Positions 1-12,950 of a stretch of DNA of 64,000 bases are shown one piece after another (within the stretch, counting starts at the first letter, position 1; every line of letters begins with the position of its first letter). The stretch is from positions 372,001-436,000 of the forward strand of contig JABSSW010000009.1 of assembly GCA_018902385.1 (NCBI GenBank), written 5' to 3'. The DNA comes from Physcia stellaris (taxonomy: Eukaryota > Ascomycota > Lecanoromycetes > Caliciales > Physciaceae). Below the pieces are notes generated by a model. That model was not told the DNA's origin. It made no database searches and worked only from the letters and a program-made list of their open reading frames with translations. Both the position numbers and the translations under genes were made by a program.

Positions 1-60
1 ATTTTCGATGTTTGTTTTTCAATTCGATAATTGCAAATTTTTTGTTTGTTATTTCAATAA

Positions 61-370
61 CGTCGACGTCGTCTAACATCGAAAATATAATCAATATTCA
101 TAATATTATCAATATTATCGACGTAATCAAAATTAAAAATATTGTTTTCGTCGTGAACAAAATTGAAAATATCATTATTATCGAAAACACGAACAAAATT
201 CGAAAAAATATCGTTATTCGAATGATCAACAATGAAATTTTCGTTATTATCGTTAATATCGAAAACATCGTCATCATTGACAACAAAATCGTCATTTCGA
301 TCAACATCGACGACATTATTATTATCGAAAACACGATTAAAATTAAAAACATTGTTTTCATCGTCAATCG
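61..370. repeat. Degenerate low-complexity repeat tract
   Basis: This is a loose tandem array of short units built from ATCGAAAA, ATTATTATCG and AACACGA. A longer unit containing ATTATTATCGAAAACACGA occurs near 172-200 and again near 313-340, about 140 bases apart. Both strands stay open by chance because the composition lacks the usual stop contexts, so the open frames here are not evidence for a gene. It may be a former minisatellite or an acidic coding repeat altered by the regional mutation process. Confidence 0.45.
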
Positions 371-2484
371 ATAAAACGAAAAAAACGAAACGTGATTGAA
401 ATCGATTGCGATTATTTCATAACACGTATTTTACGTCAAAAAACGTTTTTTTTTGTCAAAAATAATCGAATTCGAATTCGAATTCGAATCGATTTGCGTG
501 ATCAATGAATTTCAAAAACGAATAAAATCAAATTTCGATATAATGAAAAAAATTAAATTTTAACAATTTCAAATGAAAATGAAACAATTAAAACGAAAAC
601 AACGATGTATTTTCAAATCGATCGATTTCGAATAATTTCAAAAAAAATTTCGTATATTGTGAACATACGAAATATTTGTTGTGATATTATGAATGTCAAT
701 ACACGATTCAAAAAAATGTATATTTGATTTTTTTGAATTTTGATAAATCGTTTGTATTGTTTTTCGATTTTGTGCAAAACGTGAAATGTAATCAAAATAA
801 ACAAATCGCGATAAAATTGTCGATTAAATTTCGTGATTGTTGATTTCGTTCGAATTTATTTAACGATTTCGAAATAATTTTCATATTGTTTAAAAAATAA
901 AATTTTTAAACGTTTGATTACAAATTTCATATTGTCAATAAAATATTTAAATATTTGTTTCAAAATGCGATAATCGTTTTCAATTCGAAAAAAAAATTTA
1001 TGAACGTTGAAATACAATATGTCGTTGATATTGTAATTGCAAAAACAACGTCATCATAAAACATCAAATCAAATTTTGTGCAAATACAAAATTTCGTCGC
1101 GATGAAAACGTTTGTATTTATTTTTTAATTTTTTTCAAATTAAATTGTAATTTTCACGAATGAAAACGTAAATAATTTCGAATCAATATTTCATGAATTT
1201 TTGTCATTTTTGTTCGATTTTGTTATCGTTGAAAAAATGTTCGCAATGTTTTCGAATTTTTTTGTTCATGTGATAAATGAAAAAAAAAAAAAATATTTGT
1301 TGTTGAATATCGAAATTCGAAAATTTCGAACAATATTCAATTCGAAATGAAAACGATTACAAAAAAATTGAAAATTTAATCGTCGATACAATTGATCGAT
1401 ATCAAATATCATTTATGTCAAATTCGTTTTATTTTTCGTATTAACAAAAATCAAATTTCAATAAAAATTAATGTTTAATGAAATTTGTTTCAAAAAAACA
1501 AATATCGACAATTCGTATTGTTTGATTTTGCAAATGTTATTCAACACGAAAATTTCGAAATTTTTGAATAAAAAATCGACGACATATTTATTTTGACGAC
1601 AAAAAAATTATTTATACGATCGTGATGTTTCACATCGCGACGATTTCAAATTCAATTAATAAAATCGAAAACGAAAACATCGTACAAAATTTTCATAAAA
1701 ATGTCAATGTTCAATTTTTGCGTTTTGATTTTTTTTTTCGCATTGTAAATATTTTGAAAAATGAAAAAATGATTGAAATGATTCGTGATTAAATCATTCA
1801 AAATTTCGATCGAAATTATGTTTATGTTTGTTAAATTGAAAATTGAATTTGTCGATTAAAAAATTGATTTTTTTCGTTTACAATTGCGATTTTTTTCAAA
1901 ATTTCGTTTGTTATTTGATGTTTGTGATGTACACGAAAATTTTTCGTTGAAACGAACGAATGATTATAAAATTTCGTTTTAATCGTGAATTTTTATTGCG
2001 TTGCACGAACGTTTTTGTAACATGTAATTTTTCATGAACAATTTTGATCGCATTCAAACGTAATTTTAAAACGTTTCGTGATAATTGAATTATTTTTCAT
2101 AATTAAACGATATTTTAATCGTTTAATTTTGATATTGTAATCATGATTTTCGACGTAAATTATGAAAACGTTATGTTTTGTTTCAAAAATGTGATGTCAT
2201 ACAGCAAATTCAATTGATTCGTTCGAAAAAATGTTTCGACGATTGTGAAAAATGCGAAAAATTGATTGTTCGTTATTTTGATGTAATCAAATCATTATAA
2301 ACAAAAACAACGAATTGTCAACGATTAATTAATCGAAATTTGTAAAAACGAATTTAATCGTACATCGTTGATAATTTTACAATAACAAAATCGAATTGTC
2401 GAAATTTCGAACAACGATAATAAAAAAATGATAATGATATTTGACGTTTGTTGTTTGTTTTTGTTTGAAATAATGTTTTTAAAA

Positions 2485-2772
2485 AATCGTATGTCGTTGA
2501 TTTCAAAATTTAAAAACGATGATTGAATCGATTTGATTTCAAACATTTTTCATCGTACGTCAAAAATGAATTTTGAACGAAAACAAAAAACATTATATAC
2601 GAAATTGATTATAATGCAATAAAATCGAAAATATTTGTTACAAAAAATGTTTTTATTTGATGTATGTTTTTTTTGAAAATGATTTTTTCAAATATAATCG
2701 TATCGCGTTGATTTTAAAATCGATAAATTGTGATCGAATCGATTTGATTTCAAACATTTGCATCGTACGTTA
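2485..2772. repeat. Direct repeat of about 80 bp, 210 bp apart
   Basis: The segment around 2490-2560 recurs around 2697-2772. Both copies contain a GTTGATTT core, then GAATCGATTTGATTTCAAAC and a CATCGTACGT end. Similarity seems to extend upstream at lower identity. It could be a tandem repeat inside a long terminal repeat or the leader of the neighbouring retroelement fossil, but no boundary can be fixed. Confidence 0.5.
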
Positions 2773-3099
2773 ATTATACAATGTTGACGAAATCAACAAA
2801 ACATTGATTGTTAAATAAATGATGTTACGAAAAATGAAACGACGATATCATTACAACATGATTTGTTTACGCGATTTTTTTTTCGCGATTACACGTGTCA
2901 AAATTAATCAATAAAAATCGAATTTTTATTGATTATATTATAACGCGACGTTAATAACGTCACGCGCGATTTGCATTTTCAAATTTCGAAATTGTCAATT
3001 TGCAAATAAAATTCAAATTCACGAAAACAATGAAATTCAACGATTTTCGTGACGAATTACGTTTGAAATTTCGTTGCATGTTTTTAAAAAAAAAAAAAA

Positions 3100-6000
3100 A
3101 CAAAGACAAAGACGAAATTGTTTGAACGATTCAAACGTATAAAAAACGTTCAAATTTTGAAAAAAAATTCAAAAAATTCAAAAAACGTAAAATTTCGTTC
3201 GATATTAACAATTTTGAAAACGAAAACGAAAAATTCAAAATTGCGAAATTTAAAAATAAAAAAATCAAAAATATTAACAAAATCAATTCGAATCACGAAT
3301 CAATCAAATCGAAAAATATTCGAATGTATCGTTGATTCGTTAACGAATTCAAAAAAATTCAAAACAAAAATAATTGTATAAATTGTGACAAATCAAATTA
3401 TCAAATCGAAATTTGCACAAACAAAAAAAACAAAATCATTTTCGTTGATCAAATTTTTGAACAATCAAAAAATTAATCGATTTGATAATTTTCGTTCAAA
3501 TCGTTAAAAAGAAAAAAATTTTCGAATTTTGATTTCGATACGTCGATTTTTTCAAACATGAACAAAAATCATGTTAACAAAAAAAAAACGACGCAAAAAA
3601 TTTAAAAAATTTGTAATTCGTAAATGCGTTAAAATTCAAAATTAATATACAGAACAAAAATCAAATCTGAAACGAATCGAAAACAATATTCGATACAAAA
3701 ACGAAAATTAATTTGATAAATCATGTTTATGCGAAAAAATTCGATTTTCGTCGTTTCGAAATTTTAAATTGTAATGCAATAACAATTGATAATTATTGTT
3801 TGAAAATATATAACGTTTATTTCGTACAATTCGAAATGTCAAACGACAAAAAAATCAATCGTTTTTTCGAAAAATCGTTTTTGATCGTGAATTTAAATTG
3901 AAATTTAATGTTAAACATGTTTTGAATACAATTTTCGAAAATCAAAATGAATTGAAACGACGACAATATCAAAATTTGACGTTGCAAAAAAAAAATATTT
4001 CATTTTCATCACGAATCGTATCGAAAACATCGAATCAAAACAATTGACAAAAAACGTTATCGATAACGAAATCGAAACGTATTTCATGTTCGTACAAATG
4101 TATATTGACAAATAATTCGACATGCATGAAATGCACGTTTCAAAACGAATTCAAATAAAATTTGTTTTGACGAAAATGAAAAAAAATTCGATATCAAAAT
4201 TACGTTTTTCGAAATTTTGAAAACGTATGAAAAATTCGATAACAAAAATAAAATTTACGAATTATCGAATTATGATTCAAACGATCATGTTATTGATTTA
4301 AAAAAAAAAAAAAATCGTCGCATAAATCAATTTATTTTTTGTTTAAAAATGAATTTCGAATATTACGTGTTTATATCGAAAAACATTTCATTAACGATTT
4401 CATTCGATTTTCACAATTTTTTGCAAAAACGTTCATTTTGTTCGTCAAAAAAACGATAATTTACGTTTATGTGTGAATTACAAAAATTTTAATATTTTCA
4501 CGATAAAAATAAATGTTTTTTATCGTTAATCGATAAAAATTTAAATAAATTCAACAAAATCGTCAAATATATCAATATCGATTTATTGTTTATCATCGAT
4601 TGCGTATCAAACATAAAAACGAATAAAAAACAATTTTTCGTATTCGATATGATCATTTCGAATATAACGTATTTTTTTTCGATTTTATTAACGTTTCGAC
4701 GACGTTTTAAAATTTTATCAATCGAATTTTGACGATTCGTTTCGATATTAACGTCATAATATATTTGAACGATATAATAATTTATTCGATAAACGTCGAA
4801 ATTTATGTCGACGATATCAAATGAATTTTTGATCGTTTTAAAAAAAAAAATTATATATTGTTTTTGAAAAATGCAAATAATTTGTTAACGAAATAAATTT
4901 TTTGAATTCGTTGTTTCATTCAAAAAATACGAATGCAAAAAAAAAAATCGAAATTATTCAACAATGATTTGTATTTCGCAACGTTTTCGATATCATGCAA
5001 TTTTTCGACATCGTTAATTTTTATCGACGATTCATTAAACATTTCAATAAAATTGTTGAATTTTTGATCGTTATGTTAAAAAATCGCAAAAATTACGAAA
5101 AAATATTCGTAAACGCAAACGAAATCAAAATCGAAATCGCAACAAATTTTCGAATATTTACATTTTTTGATCAATGAAACGTTGAAAATTTTCAAACGAT
5201 TTCGCAAAACATTTATCGAAACATCAATTTTACGTCATTTCGATTTCGAACGTGTTATTCGAATCGAAATCGACGCATTCGACAAAATTTTAAAAATCAT
5301 TTTATGTCAACAAAACGACGAAAATCATTGACATTTTGTTGCGTATTTTTCGCGCAAATTGATTTCGATCGAATGTCATTACGAAATTCATAACAAAAAA
5401 TTGTTGATTATTGTGATTTCGTTCAAACAATAAAAACATTATTTCGAAAACGCAAAAAAACAAATTTTTGTTTTTATTGATTATCGCAATTTGAAACAAT
5501 TTATGATTACAATTAAATTGTCGTCACGTCAAATTCGATGAATTCAAAAATTGAATCGATATAATTTTTTAATCGATTATCGTTTCGATAACAAAATTTT
5601 GTTGACGAATTTTCAAAACGATTTGATCACATGATGATTATTGAAAAAAACGTCGAAAACAATCGTCAAATTTTGAAACAATTGCAAAAATTATTGATCG
5701 CAAATTCGAAACGTTTCGAAAAAATGCGAATAAATGCGATCAAAATCATGAATGCGATGCATGTCATGAAACGATTCATGAATGCGATGCATAACATAAA
5801 ACGTCGATCGCATTTAAATGATTTAACAATCGAATCAATCAACGTTGTTTCGAAAACATTTGATTCAAAAAATTCAAAACGAAATCGAATTTCAATCAAC
5901 GTTGTTTCGAAAACATTCGATTCAAAAAATTCAAAAAATTCGAAACATTCGATTGAACAAAAATCAAACGTGACATTCATAAAATGAAAAATTTTTGTGT

Positions 6001-7670
6001 TAAAATCAACGATTGTATTTGAATGCGCAATGCATAAAATTCGAATACAAATTGTTTTACGAAAAAAACGACATATAACGACGAATCAACATTTTCATTG
6101 TTGAATTTCGTTCGTGATTTGATCGTTAAAAATCAATTCGTTTTTGAAATATGTCGAAAATTAATTATTTCGAAAACAAAAACAAACATTGAAAAACAAA
6201 AATGAATTTTTGTATTACGACGATTGATCGTTTACATTTCAAAAAAAACACAAAAAAAATTGAATTTTTTTGTAATTATTATAACGATTTTTTTTCGTTT
6301 ACATTTTCGAAAACGTTTTGCGTCGAAAATATTATTTCGAATCAAATTTTATCGAAATTTTCGTTTACGATTTCAAAAATTTCAAAACGTTATTTGTGTC
6401 AATCACGATAATTCGTTCGTTGATCATTTCGACATCGAACGAACGTTAAAATTGATACGTCGAAAATATTAAATCGAATCAAAATTTTATCGAAATTTTT
6501 GAAATGCGACAACAAATCAAAAAACATTGTAAAACATGCGTCGTTTGCAAACGAAACAAAATTGCACGACACAAATCATACGACGAATTTTTTTTTTTTT
6601 TCGATTTTTGAATTTAAATGAATTGATTTTTTTATGAATTTCGTGACAAAATTTTTTTCAAATAAAACGTGAAATAAAACGATTTACGATTCGATTTTAA
6701 TGATTGTGAATCGTTTAACGAAAATGATTCATTACATATCAATGATTAAAACGATTTTCGCAAAAAATTTGATCGAAATTTTATTTCGCGAAATCATTCG
6801 ATTTCACGATTTTTTTTCGTCAATCGTTATCGACAAAAATTTCATTTTCACGTTCAAATACAACGATATATTGTGTTACGTTTTGAAAATCAAACGTAAA
6901 TTGTCAATCGTTTTTCATTTTCAAATCGATAAACAAATCGAACGAATGAACAACGTCATGAAACAATTTTTTCGCGTTTTCGTCAATTTCGAACAAAATG
7001 ATTGAATAAAATTGTTGTTCATGATCGAATTCGTTTACAACAACAACAAACATGCATTCACAAACATTTTTTCGTTCGAAATTATGTTTGAATATTCGTT
7101 TCGCATGTTTTTCGAAAAAACATGAAACAAAAAAATTAAATTCAAATTCGCAAAAAAACACGTTGAACATTTAATTGAATTATTTCGAATATTGAAAAAC
7201 AATTTATTCGTGACACAACAACAACAAACGATATATAAAAACGAACGCACGAAATCAATGTCATACAACGTCGAAAATTACGTGAATTTGAACGATAAAA
7301 ACATCAAAATTAAACGAAACAAAAAATTGAAATGAAAATTTTTGAATCATTTCAAATTTTAAAAATTATAAAAAATCAAATTTATCGTTTAAATTTATTC
7401 AAACGTTGACGCATTCACGACGTTTTTCACGTTTTTTTTTTGAAAAAATTCAATTTTAAAAAAAAAAAAAAACATACGTCACATTTTTTGAATTTTCGTA
7501 TCAAATTGAAAATATCGAATTCGACGAAAACATGAAAATAAAAATCACGAAAAAATTTTATGAAATCGAAATCATTAAAAACAACAAAATTTTCAAAACA
7601 AATAAAATTTCAAACAAATTTTACAACGAATTCGATTTTTATTATTTGATAAAATAAAAAAATTATGAAA
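3100..7670 (+). mobile_element. Fossil Ty3/gypsy (chromovirus-type) LTR retrotransposon, heavily broken
   Basis: Pieces of a Ty3/gypsy pol polyprotein can be recognised in the order expected for the family. The N-terminal part of reverse transcriptase is near 4217-4460, the RT/RNase H region near 4980-5520, the integrase zinc-binding region near 6480-6580 and the integrase catalytic core near 6690-7010. A short chromodomain-like segment lies near 7555-7660. A basic, lysine-rich stretch near 3118-3380 may be gag-derived. Between RNase H and integrase there are internal direct repeats (5835-5879 and 5892-5936, plus a shorter pair near 5750-5800). The element is non-functional, with many breaks throughout, and carries the regional hypermutation signature. 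LTRs, primer-binding site and target duplication could not be located, so the ends are approximate. Its age cannot be estimated from one copy. Confidence 0.8.
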
Positions 7671-8640
7671 ACGCGATTTGAAAATTTGCATCGTTTGTTA
7701 AACATTTTCGAAAAATTTTGCGACAATTTTACAACGAAAATTCAAAAAAATTTGATGTCAATAAAAAAACAAATTATCGAAAATCACGAAAAAAATAAAT
7801 TGAAATATTTATTGCATGTTAACACATTTTCGTTTTCAAAATTTTGTGTATTGTTTATTGTTTAAAATTTACGACGCATGAAAAATTGAATCGTGTTAAA
7901 AATATTTTCAAAAATTGTTGTTCGATTTGATCGAACGATAAATCGTTGAATAAAAATGTAAAATAAAATAAAAAAAATTTCGAAATTTGAATATCAATGC
8001 GATCGCGATTAATGAACGTTTATCGCGTTTACACATTTTTTATGATATCGATATTGATATTCGAAATAAAAAAATGAAAAAATGAAAAAATGTTCGAATT
8101 CAAAATTTTTGTCAACAAATCAATTGTCAATCATTATATCGAAAATTGTAAATTGTACGAAATCAAACATTCGATCATGAAAACAACAAACAATTGATTT
8201 ATCAAATTATGTTTTTTTTGAATCATTCAAAAAAATGTTTTTTCAAATTTTTAACGCAAATTGATTATCGAATTCGAACAAAAATATTTCGAAATGCGAA
8301 AATCACGATTATAATGATTTTTCAAATCAATGCAAAATCAAAACAAACAAAACACGTCAAAACAAACAAAATACGTCAAAATTTTTGTTAACATGTTGAT
8401 TTCAAAAAATTTCGATATTTAAAAAAAAACGTATGTAAAAAATAAAAATTCAGAATTTTCGAAAATGCGATTCGCATTTCGTCAAACAATTCGATTATCG
8501 AAATTCGAATAATTTCGAAAAAAATCAATTTCAATTATTTTACAATTCGATCAACGATAAATTCAACAAATTCATATTTTCAATCGAAATCGATCGAATT
8601 CGTACGATTGAACAAATAAAATGTAAATAAAAAGCAATTG

Positions 8641-10030
8641 CAAAACGTAATTTGTTTTGTAACATTAACGATTAATAAATCAATATATTACATTTCAAGT
8701 TATACATTTCGTCAATAATTCATTAGATTATACTATCTCTAATACGAATTTTAATCGATCGATCGAAATCGATTAATTAACGAACATTACGAGTACTCGT
8801 TATGCTTGTTGAGCTCGTTAAGACTCTAAATTTAACGTCGAATGTGATTCGATGAGAATATTCTGCAGACACGCTAAGATGCGGGAAATTTCTGCTTGCG
8901 AGGTCTGCGAGGTCTGCGAGGTCGAAAAAACGCTACTCTGACGACCCCTAATTATTGCTTGTTGAGGGACAGAATGGGATCGCTCTTGCTTTCGGCTTGT
9001 CGCGTTTGCTCAGCCCTGACCATTTGCCTGACCTTCAACCGAGTTAATTGGACGGTGTAGGTTTTCTGCATATGAGGTTGGTCAGACAGGCGGGGTCAAT
9101 AGCTTGTCGTAGCCTTGTGAGATGCGAGTGCGCTACTTGGGAGTTGCTTCACTTTTGTCACGTTCGCGCGCCCCATGCGTCTCTTTCGCCCTGCCGTAAC
9201 CTCATCCTTTCTTATTTGGTATGCGAGCTAGCGAGGCTGTACGGTTCAAAGCAATGATGCCGAGAATGTCATGTCGAGCCTTGCTGATAGACTACGCCCA
9301 TTGGGTCTAGACCCTTCCGCTCGCACCGTGCCGACTGTCCAATTCTTCTGCGGACAGCCCCCTTCCCAAAGGCCCCTACAAGGTATCTCACCGCCTTTCG
9401 TCTGGTGTATGTACTACCTATAGGAGTCCCGCGATTGGTGCAACACGATCATGGTCACTAGTCAATGGGCATGTCTAGCAGCCGCATTGAGGCGTCCAAT
9501 GCGCACTGCATATGCAATGACGGGGGTTTGGGGAATGAGGCTGTCCGCAGAAAGATTCCTCCAATCATAGCAAACCGAACGTCGTGTTTCTGTCACTCGG
9601 AGCTTACTGTGCCACTGTCTACTATGTAGACAAATACATTTCTAGCACCCTTTAGGCCTTTTTGAAGCTCTAGAGCCTTGGATTTACCGGTGAGGATTCT
9701 AAATCATGGAAAGGCAGACTCGAGGCAGACTCACCGAAACGACCCACCGGAATCGAGGTTCCAATGATCGAGGATTGTGCTACACCAGCTGCACACGAAA
9801 TGTAATCCATGAATCTCTGAGTAGGTTATTCTGAAGAGACAATGCGCTTCGAGTGTGGACTCAAAGGATTCCGGATCAGCGCCATTCTGTACTACGTTCC
9901 CATAAAGACTCATATACATAGCACCACATCTCTCATATCGTCTGTCACTTCTTATTGCTCCTCTGAGCCAGCTCTTGTTTAATGTAGTATCCTGTTATCG
10001 AGATCTGGTACCTTAGAACAGAGGCGAGCC
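8641..10030. other. Intergenic; sharp end of the hypermutated block and a 9-bp tandem repeat
   Basis: Composition changes within about 60 bases to normal fungal levels. Three perfect copies of TGCGAGGTC run from 8897 to 8923. The short open frames here have no recognisable domain or start context, and I see no gene. Confidence 0.6.
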
Positions 10031-12223
10031 ATGACAATCAGCTGCAGCCACGTCTTGTCAAACATCACATATTCATGTGCTAATCTATGGGGTCAAGGTT
10101 GCACGAGCCCTGATGGATTTCAGCTTGGCACCTTGTGGAACTATACCCAGAGTATTTATGCTGCTTGCCCGAGCGATCTGCGTCTTTTTTTCCTTGATGA
10201 CAAGGTCATTCCAAGCCTTCGAAGTGCTTCGTTGTCTCAGAAATCCTGCGAGGCCATAGCAGGGACCGGCTGGACGCTCTACCCGCCCTCAGATATATGG
10301 ATCAGGTAGGTCTTCTTGAGATTTCTTTTCCTTCCATGGATTTTGAAGGTGGCTATAAGATCTGTCGTAGGGCCAGCTTACTCAAAAAACATGGGTCAAA
10401 CCCCAAAGCCTACCCCAGCGTGGAAAAGCTAATTCTGATATCTGCCGTAGATTGACAACGTGGAAATTTCCTTTGATGCAGCTTGTCGCTTCTTTCTCAC
10501 GACCTCCTTTGAGCTTCACGATCGAGTGTCAGGTGATTTTTCATCTTCTGGGCGATCCCATTGACACTATCAAGAATCTGCTTTGCAAATTGTCGGCCTG
10601 TGAGGACACCGCCAGGTTCTGGGAAGACGAATGCAGAACGCTGCTTAATGTCCCCATTCAGGATGACAAGGACTATGAGCGATATTTGAGGGATCGCAAC
10701 TGGAAAGCATTGGCGATAGTGACAGATGCATACGGAGAGTGGGGCGAAGACCAATCTGCCAGAGATATTTTGTACAATGCACTGTATGCAGACATCACGA
10801 CCATCTCTATGTATTGTGTTTCTAACGAGTGTATAGTTACGACCTAAAAGGTACATTAGTATGCCAGGAGAAAATAATGACTGCAGTCCGTCAAACTGCA
10901 CGCGCTCTTGCCGCAGACAGGTCAACCAAATTGCTACCGATCATCGTCGCTCAAACCCTGTTCATCGGAGCAATAGCTATTGCTATTGGTCGACTAGCAT
11001 CCGCTGGAAGAAGCATGTCGAGCAGTAGAGTGTTCATAAATGTCGAAGTTCACGGTATTGCATTCTCAGCTCTCTATTTCTGGATTATTCCCGCCGTATT
11101 TTTGAGTTCTGTTATTGGGGTCTCGCAAACCGAAGCTGCAATTCCCCGAGTCTTGAGACGCTTTCAGATCGACCTAGATCGGCTGCTCTCGCCAGCTGAC
11201 TTCAAACTTTCGAATGGGTTTCGGGATGAAAAACGCTTGGCACTACCAAAGCAAATCGAACAGCTCAATGACTGCTTAGATAAGGACCAGAGAAGGATTT
11301 TTAGTGGTGGCGTCTATTCATGGCAGCCATTAAAAGGACGTCACCACCACACGCCATCCGTAGGCCCCGGTGACATTGAAGCCCAGAACGCAATGCCAAT
11401 CTCGGACTGCAGAATTTCCGCCGTTAGGCAAAAAACAAACATTGAACGGCATCTCCAGATCCCGCCTGGTAAAAGTCACAAGAACCCGATACGTTCAATT
11501 CCAGAGTTTACAGCTCAAAATATCGTATCATTTCTAGCCGTGATGCTAGGGACAGCAACAGCCTACCTTATATCTGGCCTTGTGCCACCAGGAGGTATGA
11601 TGGGCTGCCGTGGTATTGCTCATAGTCTCATGTGCCTTGCGTGGATTCTTAGCGCACTGGTCGATGTTCTATTGATCTCCCTTTTTCGGACCAACTCACG
11701 GAAGCTCATACAATTGTTTTGGACTACATTCCTCAAAGATGTCCTGATCACGCTCGCGACCTTGTGCGGTATAATAGTGACTCAGGCCGGCGTGTTAAAT
11801 CGATGCTCTTGCTATACGAATTGGGGGAGAACTGGCCTCGCACACCCTTGGATGCCTGATGTGGCAGCAATGCTCCTTCACCGACTAGATACTGCCTACC
11901 CTGCAATCACTTTCACATCTATTGGCATCGAGCTTATCGTTATACCGCTTTTCATTTGCTTCCGATACAACCGCGCGATTCGAGTGTTCATGCAGCGCGA
12001 CGACCGCACTTCAAACGCCGGGTGGCTTCGAAAACCATATTGCGGATTGCAACGTGCTACAAGAAACCTGTCGAACATCAGTCCTTCCCGCTATCTTCGA
12101 AAAATGAAGTCGAATATCGAAACGCTTCGATTCTACAAGAAAGCATATCGAAACCAGTCCGAACAGTTACGACAGCCTACCCTCGCCAATAGTAATCTCA
12201 CACGAGAAGCGACGGACGGATGA
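10031..12223 (+). CDS. Uncharacterised polytopic membrane protein
   Basis: I do not know its function. Three exons are inferred: 10031-10305, 10451-10783 and 10837-12223. The introns are 10306-10450 (CAG|GTAGGT donor) and 10784-10836 (GTATGC donor, CTAAC branch, TATAG acceptor), and both joins keep frame. The product is 664 residues. The N-terminal half has a Cys-rich start, a WTRLTTWKFPLMQLV-like stretch spanning the first junction and an RPPLSF motif, which I recall from a widespread uncharacterised Pezizomycotina family. About six hydrophobic helices follow, near residues 235-258, 270-300, 430-452, 465-486, 500-518 and 557-578. The C-terminal tail is basic and Ser-rich. No signal peptide is obvious, so an upstream exon is possible. 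It is the nearest gene to the hypermutated block, and the reading frame is intact despite that. Confidence 0.75.
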
Positions 12224-12942
12224 AATCAACAATGAAGACGGGCAAAAGCAAGACTAGGATTCCAAGATTATAGACTGGAACCCAACATCATAGCTGAGGC
12301 GTAAGATGATACGGCACCGGTCACTGCCAAAGAGCCATGTACGGTATAGTCAGCTTTCGCCTTTTAGACTCACCTACAACTTCTGAATTTGTAACTGGTC
12401 ACCGAGCTGAGGACTTGTACTATCAGCATCTGATAAACAGCTAGGCTTGAGGCATTCGCGTACGATAAGGAAAGTTACTCAATATTTGTCTAGCGATTGT
12501 GTTTTTGATCTTCATCAAGTGGCTGTGTTGCCCGCAAGGACAAAAACTGACCTTGCCGGCAAGAGCCTGCACTAATATAAACATTTCCCATCTACGCCTC
12601 ATTTGTTGACCTGTCCCTATTGATACCTTGATACAGGTGACCAGTCGCACAAGGTAAACATCCTTTTGGTGTAGAAGCAGTCTTTGAGAGAATGATACCG
12701 CAGGAAAGCGTATTTCGTTTGTCACCACATATTCTGAGGCTCCAATTCAAATTTCATTCACGTTTTTCCAACCGTATCTGGACTTTGAATCGATCTGAAA
12801 TGTAGACAGGTAGCCCTGAACTCGATCCACTCCAACAATGGCACAATACTGCGACGTCGTCTCCGAGTCGCATCGGGACAGTACACTGTAACCAGCGCCA
12901 CAAACTAGTAAACGACCCCTTACTGATTTTGTGATAATGTGA
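12224..12942. other. Intergenic, no gene seen
   Basis: Only short overlapping open frames occur, without recognisable motifs. It ends at the target-site duplication of the miniature element that follows. Confidence 0.6.
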
Positions 12943-12950
12943 TACTTATA

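Larger units (their letters stand above)
1..8640. repeat. AT-rich hypermutated repeat block (RIP-like)
   Basis: The whole stretch is extremely AT-rich and has no intact host gene. In a hand count of 541-1140 I found about 60 cytosines on the + strand and every one is followed by A or G. The strand is likewise almost free of AG and GG, so on both strands CT and CC have been lost while CA and CG are common. The few exceptions (for example near 2203, 3100, 3650 and 8450) are scattered. The pattern stops between about 8632 and 8700, where AG and CT reappear. This is what a context-dependent C-to-T process acting on repeats would leave. Neurospora-type RIP prefers CpA, so the context here differs. 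The block continues beyond the left edge of the window. Confidence 0.9.

Noticed and set aside
12-374. Overlapping open frames of 120 and 89 codons on both strands
   Set aside because: They are low-complexity Ile/Asn runs produced by the AT-rich repeat and the lack of certain stop contexts, open on both strands, with no start context or domain.
1-8640. Organellar or plasmid DNA as explanation for the AT-rich block
   Set aside because: It contains Ty3/gypsy domains, no organellar genes, and changes abruptly into ordinary nuclear sequence.
9048-9257. 69-codon + frame with a Cys/Leu-rich product
   Set aside because: No ATG at the start, no domain, and equal open frames on the other strand.
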